A stretch of 12,413 nucleotides of DNA. It comes from Dehalococcoidia bacterium (GTDB lineage: Bacteria > Chloroflexota > Dehalococcoidia > UBA3495). Below the pieces are notes generated by a model. The model had not been told where the DNA came from and ran no database searches. It was given only the letters and a program-made list of their open reading frames with translations. The stretch spans positions 1 through 12,413 of the forward strand of contig JAPKDE010000053.1 of NCBI GenBank assembly GCA_028822675.1, in the 5' to 3' direction. Shown here in pieces: positions 7,823 through 12,413 of the stretch; within the stretch, counting starts at the first letter, position 1, and each line of letters starts with the position of its first letter. A program made the translations under genes and the position numbers.

Positions 7823-8097
7823 CTTCTGTTACTTTGCGGGGCTGGTACTTCCCTAAATATTGCTTTCAAAACCGGACGGTATCCCTCAAACATTCATCGC
7901 ATGCCAATACATTAGAAGACGGGGCATACTGAGGAAGTCGAATCAAATAACACCTGAAATTACTGCCAAGCATTCAAGGCCTGCTCCAATACAAGTTTGC
8001 AGCCGACAACACGCAACCGGTATTTGAGTGGCAAGAGACACGGAACGCCCGTGGGTCTCCGGTGAATGTTGGGCTAGCGGCTCAGAGGAAGTAGCAA
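7823..8097. other. Gene-free stretch before the FlaI remnant, possible coding relic
   Basis: No intact gene is visible. The frame used by the next gene is open from 7951 to a TAG at 8092 and reads ...NTQPVFEWQETRNARGSPVN.... This loosely resembles the end of a PAS-type sensor domain, but the match is weak. Only AGAGGAAG at 8084-8091 is a clear signal, as the ribosome site of the next start. Confidence 0.35.
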
Positions 8098-8643
8098 ATG
8101 CCAAACACTGCCCGGCAAATCCTCATAGTGGACGATAGTCAAGATATTAGAAACTTGGCCTTCCAGACGATGCAAACAGGGCATACCTGCCACTCCACCT
8201 TCCATGCATCGTCGGTGGAAAAATTGATTCAGCGCCTCACTGGCGCACCCATTGATATCCCCAAGGTTTACGTTGACAACCTGAACCTGGCCATCGTTGT
8301 TGGTTCAGTCCGCCTGGCTGACGGCACCTCCGTAAGAAGAATCACCAGTATCAATGAGATTCTGGGATTTGACCCGGAGTCCGGAGCCTTCAACTTCATT
8401 GAAATATTCCGGTGGGATTCCGCCACCGATACGTTTGAATTCCCCGGGTATATGAACTCCACCATGCTGGAGGACGTAGTTGCCCCTAAGATGGGGCTGC
8501 CCCGCCAAGAATCCCGCAAAATGTATGACATGCTAAAAGAACGGGCCAACGCATTCAGGAAGATCCACGAGCAAGGGACCACGAATTTCTATGACCTCTA
8601 CAAATTCCTCGCCCAAGCGCATCGCCAAGGTTTCCTCGGATAG
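8098..8643 (+). pseudogene. Truncated FlaI/TadA-type secretion ATPase (C-terminal third) with receiver-like N-terminus
   Basis: From about residue 19 this 181-residue product matches the C-terminal part of archaeal-type GspE/FlaI ATPases, which power pilus or archaellum assembly as cytoplasmic hexamers. Marks are AFQTMQTGHTCHSTFHASS (His box, His36), VEKLIQRLTGAPIDIPKVYV, and the arginine strand SVRRITSINEILGFD. FRWDSATDTFEFPGYMNS follows, and the C-terminal helical region ends with YKFLAQAHRQGFLG. The N-terminal domain, Walker A, and an intact Walker B are absent; family members have about 450-600 residues. Residues 1-18 (MPNTARQILIVDDSQDIR) instead look like the start of a response-regulator receiver domain. 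This suggests a deletion that joined two genes, although decay of the Walker B strand is an alternative. The ATG has AGAGGAAG upstream. The product cannot be a working ATPase. It overlaps the FlaJ remnant, as is normal in this operon type. Confidence 0.82.
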
Positions 8644-10140
8644 CGCAGCGATTGGGTTTGACCTGCTCTCCAGCCTGACCTACATGTCAGTTCTGTCCAT
8701 TGGGAATTTGCCCAGGGACAACGTTCTGGAGGAATGCGGCCGTCAAGATTCCAAGACCTCTGTTTTCTTTGAATACGTTCACCGTCTGGTCAAGCGATTG
8801 GGCATGGAGTACACCCGCGCCTTTCAACTGGTTTCAGAGAGGGAAAAGCCTGCAAACGTAAAGAGCCTACTGCTGCGGTTCTCTGCTTCTATATCTTCGG
8901 GCGAGTCTGAAAAAGAGTAATCCAAGAGACCAAGGCCGAGTTTGAGCGGTATGGGAACGAATACGAACGCAGCATTGAAAACCTGCGAAAGTAGACCGAC
9001 GCCTACGCCGCCATTCTCATATCAGTCACACTGATTATGGTGGTTTCTCTGGTTTCCAGCATGATGGGATCACTGGCCCAGTCTTTTGTCATGATCATGG
9101 CCTTTGCCGTGTTCTTCATCACCTGCGTTGGCATATTCATCATCTACAAATCTGCGCCGGTGGAGAAAGTGACATATGACAGGGCTGAATATAGTACTAG
9201 AAATAGAACCCTATCCCGGCGATTTTTAATGACACTGGTGCCTGTGGGCTTGGTTGTCGCCTTGCTCGTTGGTCCAAGATTTGGTTTAGAAGGAGGCATC
9301 TCAATTGCCTTTTTATCCATCAGTGTAAGTTTGCTGCCGACCGGCTTTTTAGCTTGGAAAGACCGCGGCCGCGTAACAAAATTAGACTCCGAACTCCCCA
9401 CTTTTCTTAGAACCCTTGGGAACGTTGCCGGGTCTACTGGCTACACCATCACCCAGGCGTTGAGCAAGATTGACACCCAGTCCATGGGTTCCCTGAAGAA
9501 CTACATCAACCCGTTAAACTCCCGGCTGTCAGCTCGCCTACCGGTGGAGAGTTGCTGGGAGAGATTTAGAGATGATACAGGAAGCGAACTAGCAAACCGC
9601 TCCACCAAGATGCTGGTGGAGGGAACGGAACTTGGCGGAGAGGCCGATTAGGTTGGTCAAATCTGCTCAGAGTACGCTCAAACGGTGACGCAACTGCGCT
9701 CCAGACTGTACCTGGCTTCCTCTACTTTTTTCTACCTGACGATTCCCATGCATGCCACCACCACTTTCATCTTGGTGTTTGTTCTAAACATCATTACCGG
9801 CTTCAATCAAAGGCTCAGTTCGGTGGACCTGACCGGCGGGGCAACTTCGACCGGAGATGTTCTCGCTGGTACAAGCGCCGGAGCATCGGTTGCAGCCCCA
9901 TCGGATGCCAGCAGCATCACCGGCGGCATCAGCATCTTTGAAAACCAGGATATGACCAGCGTCACATCAATCATCATCATAGTGGTAGTGATCTTAACCA
10001 TAGCCAACTCGCTGGCCCCAAAATTCGCCAGTGGTGGGAGCAACCTCAAAATTGCCTCTTACATGAGCATCATGTGCTTGATTTCTGGCGGCGTCTTGGG
10101 TGTTGTCCCAACCGTAACTTCAAAAATCTTTTCCACGTAA
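8591..10140 (+). pseudogene. FlaJ/TadC-type pilus platform membrane protein, broken by one frameshift and two amber codons
   Basis: The ancestral product had about 516 residues. The first T2SSF half is FDLLSSLTYMSVLSIGNLPR ... LLLRFSASISSGE ... YGNEYERSIENLRK. Two membrane hairpins follow (around 9037-9150 and 9220-9355), then the second T2SSF half (ELPTFLRTLGNVAGSTGYTI) and three C-terminal membrane segments (about 9715-9800, 9960-10015, 10045-10125). FlaJ is the inner-membrane platform paired with the FlaI ATPase. Reading is interrupted three times. First, a one-base loss near 8918 ends the first frame at TAA. Second, TAG at 8992-8994 falls within LRK-stop-TDAYAA, where relatives typically have Trp (KKWTDAY). 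Third, TAG at 9649-9651 falls within GGEAD-stop-VGQICSEYA. Homology continues across all three, so this was one gene. The start at 8591 overlaps FlaI by 53 bases; no strong ribosome site is visible. Confidence 0.85.
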
Positions 10141-10159
10141 TCTTTATTTAATTTTTTTA

Positions 10160-10175
10160 AATCGCAAGTGCGATT
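10160..10175. promoter_or_regulatory. AATCGCA-AG-TGCGATT palindrome upstream of the pilus partner gene
   Basis: A 7-bp perfect dyad with a 2-base centre lies 16 bases before the ATG at 10192 and directly after a T7 run. It could be an operator, or a hairpin close to the ribosome site AGAGG (10181-10185). No T-run follows, so it is not a terminator for the upstream gene. Confidence 0.35.
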
Positions 10176-10191
10176 ATCCCAGAGGATTATT

Positions 10192-10925
10192 ATGACATTT
10201 CCTGGAAGACCCTTTAGAGCAATTATGTCTCGTGCGTTTCACAAATACCGCACGAGTAAATCGCCGTCGAAAAAACCGACGATAAACTAGACTCGCTTGC
10301 CACCGCCGAATGGCCGCCCCAGCCGGTTGAACAGGTAGCTGAGAAAAATCTGGAAACCGTGTTTGAAAAACCGGAGGTGGTCATCGACCTCTCCCAGGAC
10401 TCGACTGAAACACCAGTGGAAACACCAGATGGTACATCAATCGAATCACCCTTCAAACAGATAATCCTATCCGGAGCTGATGGTACCGCCGCAATAACCG
10501 ATGAAATCGCAGTCGAAGATGATGCGGTTGAAGAAACACTGCCTGTTGACACTCTAGAGCCAGTAGCCGTTGTAGCTGGAGAAGAGACGGCTGAACCAAC
10601 ACCGTCTGTAGAGCAATCGGTCGTTGAAGCCGAAGAGGCACCAGCCGCAGAACTGCCAACAGAAGAACTTGTCGCTGCACCTGTAGAGATACCGGTAGAA
10701 GCCCCGCCGCCCCCGTCAATCGCCGCGCCGACCATCAGCGTGGACAGTATGATTGCCAACTCTTTGGGAAATATCTTCCAAAAGAAAGTTGTGAAAGACC
10801 CTATCTACCAGGCGTTGCTAGACCGTCACCCCAATATGGATATGCAGACACTGGCGGACGATCTACGAGAATTCTCGGAGTACATCGGCGCCAGTGAGAA
10901 GTCGGAGCCGGACACTCAGGATTAG
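10192..10925 (+). pseudogene. Acidic Pro/Ala/Glu-rich partner protein of the pilus block, frameshifted at an A6 run
   Basis: The ATG at 10192 (AGAGG upstream) opens a basic N-terminus, MTFPGRPFRAIMSRAFHKYR, which stops at 10288-10290. The frame one base back is open from 10260 to 10925 and continues the protein. Joined at the A6 run 10270-10275, it reads TSKSPSKKTDDKLDSLATAE. An ancestral A7 would give one product of about 244 residues. The middle (about 35-195) is an acidic, low-complexity Val/Glu/Pro/Ala/Thr linker. The last 50 or so residues (MIANSLGNIFQKKVVKDPIY, QALLDRHPNMDMQTLADDLR) look like a folded helical domain. I do not know a named family. Its position directly after FlaJ (51 bases) suggests an accessory component of the same apparatus. 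An inverted repeat CTCGTGCG/CGCACGAG (10229-10256) precedes the A-run. Slippage on the A-run, mutation and sequence error are all possible explanations. Confidence 0.6.
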
Positions 10926-10948
10926 GCTGGGCTAAATGGGCTGCGTGT

Positions 10949-11959
10949 TCAGCCCTTGAAAAGCCTTAGTGCGTTCTGCCTAGTGATTAGATCCTGGTCT
11001 GCTTGGTTCAGACCAATTGTCCCCACGGCATCCATCAGTCCTCCGCTCATTGCGGCCCAAACCCAGTCGGTGCCCAGCAGCACGTGCTCTGGTCCCGCCA
11101 TGTCCAGCAGGAGCTTTAACGACCGAGGGTTAACCGTCACTGTGTCGTAATAAAGCATGGACATATAATCCTCAGGCCCGCCACGCTCCAGTTCAGTCAC
11201 TTTCTCCATCCCTCTGCGGTAGGCCACATCCACCCTTCCAATCAAGAACGGCAAAGACCCGCCACCGTGGCAGAGCATTAACTTCAATTTCGGATGCCTA
11301 TCCAGCAGCCCGGAGTGAATCAGCTTGGCGGCCAAGATAGTCGTATCCAGGGTTCTGCCCATGCTGAATGCCAGATAACTAGGACCAACCTGCGGCCACT
11401 TGCTGTGAGAGGCCCCGTGGAGCATCACCGGCACGTCTAGTTCTTCAGCAGCAGCCCAGAACGGCTCAAGTTCCGCGTCGGCCACATCTACGTCGGCCGG
11501 GTCACTGGGCAACATCGCCCCCAACATGCCCAGGGTCTTCACTGCGTATTCCAACTCTCGCGCCGCTTGCTCTCCGTCCCGAAGAGGCACAGCAGCGATG
11601 GAACGAAAAGCATCGCCACTGTCTTTGGCGGTCTGTGCCATGTGCTCATTGAGCAGCCGCACCCATTCAGCCTCTTTATCCTTGGGCAACGTGTACCCCT
11701 GAATATCCAACCAAGCGGCCATATACTGAGAACCAATTCCCTGTTCCTGCATCCATTCAGACCGGGCCACAGTATCGGCAAGGCTGCCGCCGGCTGCTCG
11801 CAAGGTGGGCAGACCGGGAAATGTCAGCGCGTGTCCGCCGTCGGTTTCTTCGACACCAACTCCAAACGATTTGCCAGATTTATTGACCTCTTTTAGAAAG
11901 CTCGTTGGCGCTATGTGGGCATGGACGTCTATAAAACCGGTTGGTGTTTCCTGGGCCAT
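10949..11959 (-). CDS. ACMSD-type amidohydrolase / decarboxylase
   Basis: This 336-residue protein belongs to the aminocarboxymuconate-semialdehyde decarboxylase-related group of the amidohydrolase superfamily, whose members decarboxylate or hydrolyse aromatic-derived acids using Zn or Mn. Visible metal ligands and motifs are DVHAHI (His13, His15), VMLHG (His181), CHGGG (His231) and GTDW (Asp298), all in family order and spacing along a TIM barrel. Residues 205-230 (TTILAAKLIHSGLLDRHPKL) are the typical helix before the CHGGG strand. The start is ATG with GGAGG directly upstream. The gene is intact, ends 23 bases from the convergent pilus-block gene, and is divergent from the ThDP enzyme at 12155. 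The direct repeats at 11989-12024 sit 30-65 bases before its start. The substrate is not deducible, though pairing with a ThDP enzyme suggests 2-oxo acid or aromatic acid breakdown. Confidence 0.9.
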   Translation of the reverse strand: MAQETPTGFIDVHAHIAPTSFLKEVNKSGKSFGVGVEETDGGHALTFPGLPTLRAAGGSLADTVARSEWMQEQGIGSQYMAAWLDIQGYTLPKDKEAEWVRLLNEHMAQTAKDSGDAFRSIAAVPLRDGEQAARELEYAVKTLGMLGAMLPSDPADVDVADAELEPFWAAAEELDVPVMLHGASHSKWPQVGPSYLAFSMGRTLDTTILAAKLIHSGLLDRHPKLKLMLCHGGGSLPFLIGRVDVAYRRGMEKVTELERGGPEDYMSMLYYDTVTVNPRSLKLLLDMAGPEHVLLGTDWVWAAMSGGLMDAVGTIGLNQADQDLITRQNALRLFKG

Positions 11960-11988
11960 GGTTCCTCCAATTGAGACTCTGCAGTGTA

Positions 11989-12024
11989 CTGGATAAAGTT
12001 CTGGATAAACTACTGGATTCGGAC
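11989..12024. repeat. Three 12-bp direct repeats (CTGGATAAA) in the divergent control region
   Basis: CTGGATAAAGTT (11989-12000), CTGGATAAACTA (12001-12012) and CTGGATTCGGAC (12013-12024) are arranged head to tail with no gap. The first two share nine leading bases and the third shares six. They lie just upstream of the ACMSD-like gene, a usual place for regulator binding. Confidence 0.65.
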
Positions 12025-12085
12025 AGATATTTAAGGGCTGAGGGTATATTCACCCATCACTGGAGTCAAGGCTCTCCAATATATG

Positions 12086-12091
12086 TATAAT
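12086..12091 (+). promoter_or_regulatory. TATAAT -10 element for the ThDP enzyme
   Basis: A perfect TATAAT lies 63 bases before the ATG. The -35 is weak: GAGTCA (12063-12068) at 17 bases or TGGAGT (12061-12066) at 19 bases. A weak -35 would fit an activated promoter. Confidence 0.4.
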
Positions 12092-12117
12092 GAGCGGAAT
12101 TTAATCGGCCCGGCTGG

Positions 12118-12137
12118 TACTACATAGATACTACATA
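12118..12137. repeat. Two 9-bp direct repeats TACTACATA, 11-bp period
   Basis: Exact copies occur at 12118-12126 and 12129-12137. They lie downstream of the predicted transcript start (about 12098) and directly before the AGGAGG ribosome site, so they would be in the leader RNA or act as a roadblock operator. Confidence 0.5.
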
Positions 12138-12154
12138 TTCAGGAGGATCCTCTG

Positions 12155-12413
12155 ATGCCCCAACGTAAAGACGGCGGCGATGCCATCCTAGAAGCCTTGC
12201 GCAAGCTTGACGTGGACTACATCATTTCCTCCCCTGGCTCTGAGTGGCCTTCCGTTTGGGAGGCGTTGGCCAGGCAGGAGATTAACGAGGAACCCGGCCC
12301 CAAATACATCAACACCTGGCACGAGACCCTGGCGGTGGCCATGGCCCAGGGCTACACACGGATGACCGGACGAATGCAGGCAGTCTTACTCCACGCCGGC
12401 GTTGGCGTACTGC
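12155..12413 (+). CDS. ThDP-dependent enzyme, N-terminal PYR domain (runs off the window)
   Basis: The 86 visible residues are the start of an acetolactate-synthase-like ThDP enzyme. They include DAILEALRKLDVDYIISSPGS (9-29), the usual helix-strand opening. Glu57 in NTWHETLAVAMAQGYTRMTG is at the cofactor-activating glutamate position, and VLLHAGVGVL is the following strand. ATG is preceded by AGGAGG eight bases upstream. It cannot be seen whether the protein is a full-length three-domain enzyme or a split subunit like the one at 97-615. It is divergent from the ACMSD-like amidohydrolase, and the two probably share control elements. Confidence 0.85.
   Translation, partial: MPQRKDGGDAILEALRKLDVDYIISSPGSEWPSVWEALARQEINEEPGPKYINTWHETLAVAMAQGYTRMTGRMQAVLLHAGVGVL

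Noticed and set aside
10223..10759. Ser/Thr/Gly-rich minus-strand frame opposite the acidic linker
   Set aside because: It is the reverse complement of a low-complexity Glu/Pro/Ala coding region, which yields long artefactual frames.
3398..10925. Alternative genetic code with TAG read as Trp
   Set aside because: Several intact genes in the window end with TAG at their expected ends, and the interrupted genes also carry frameshifts, so decay or sequence error explains them better.
10938..10955. GGGCT/AGCCC hairpin between convergent genes as a bidirectional terminator
   Set aside because: Five base pairs with an 8-base loop and no T-run on either side; too weak to call.

Overview
The window looks like chromosomal DNA of an uncultured bacterium with moderate GC. 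My best guess is a Chloroflexota lineage of the SAR202/Dehalococcoidia type. This rests on the mix of small thiamine-diphosphate (ThDP) enzymes, TIM-barrel amidohydrolases and RidA proteins with an archaeal-style FlaI/FlaJ pilus locus. It is an inference from gene content and protein style, not a marker-based assignment. I see no tRNA, rRNA, transposase, integrase or CRISPR array.

Left part (1-3290): a leftward catabolic operon runs RidA-like protein > alpha/beta hydrolase > ThDP-binding PYR-domain subunit > the first codons of another gene, probably the matching ThDP subunit. It starts from a good sigma70-type promoter (2046-2073). Divergent to it lies an intact LigI/fuconolactonase-type amidohydrolase (2189-3214) closed by a 14-bp-stem terminator.

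Middle (3336-7822): a large LuxR-family ATPase regulator (3398-6362) has its own promoter but carries an amber codon and a one-base frameshift, both in the N-terminal ATPase domain. Next come an unrecognised exported or membrane-anchored protein built of near-identical 19-residue repeats (6643-7161) and an unrecognised 66-residue protein (7464-7664). Each of these two small genes is followed by a candidate terminator.

Right-middle (8098-10925): the wreck of an archaeal-type type IV pilus / type II secretion module. It contains the last third of a FlaI/TadA-type ATPase fused to a receiver-like N-terminus, a FlaJ/TadC-type membrane protein broken by one frameshift and two amber codons, and an acidic Pro/Ala/Glu-rich partner protein frameshifted at an A6 run. 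Homology is readable through every break, so the decay is recent, or some breaks are assembly errors.

Right end (10949-12413): a leftward ACMSD-type amidohydrolase and a rightward ThDP enzyme that runs off the window. They are divergent, and their shared control region holds two different sets of short direct repeats with periods of 12 and 11 bp. The catabolic genes at both ends look intact, whereas damage is confined to the regulator and the pilus block.
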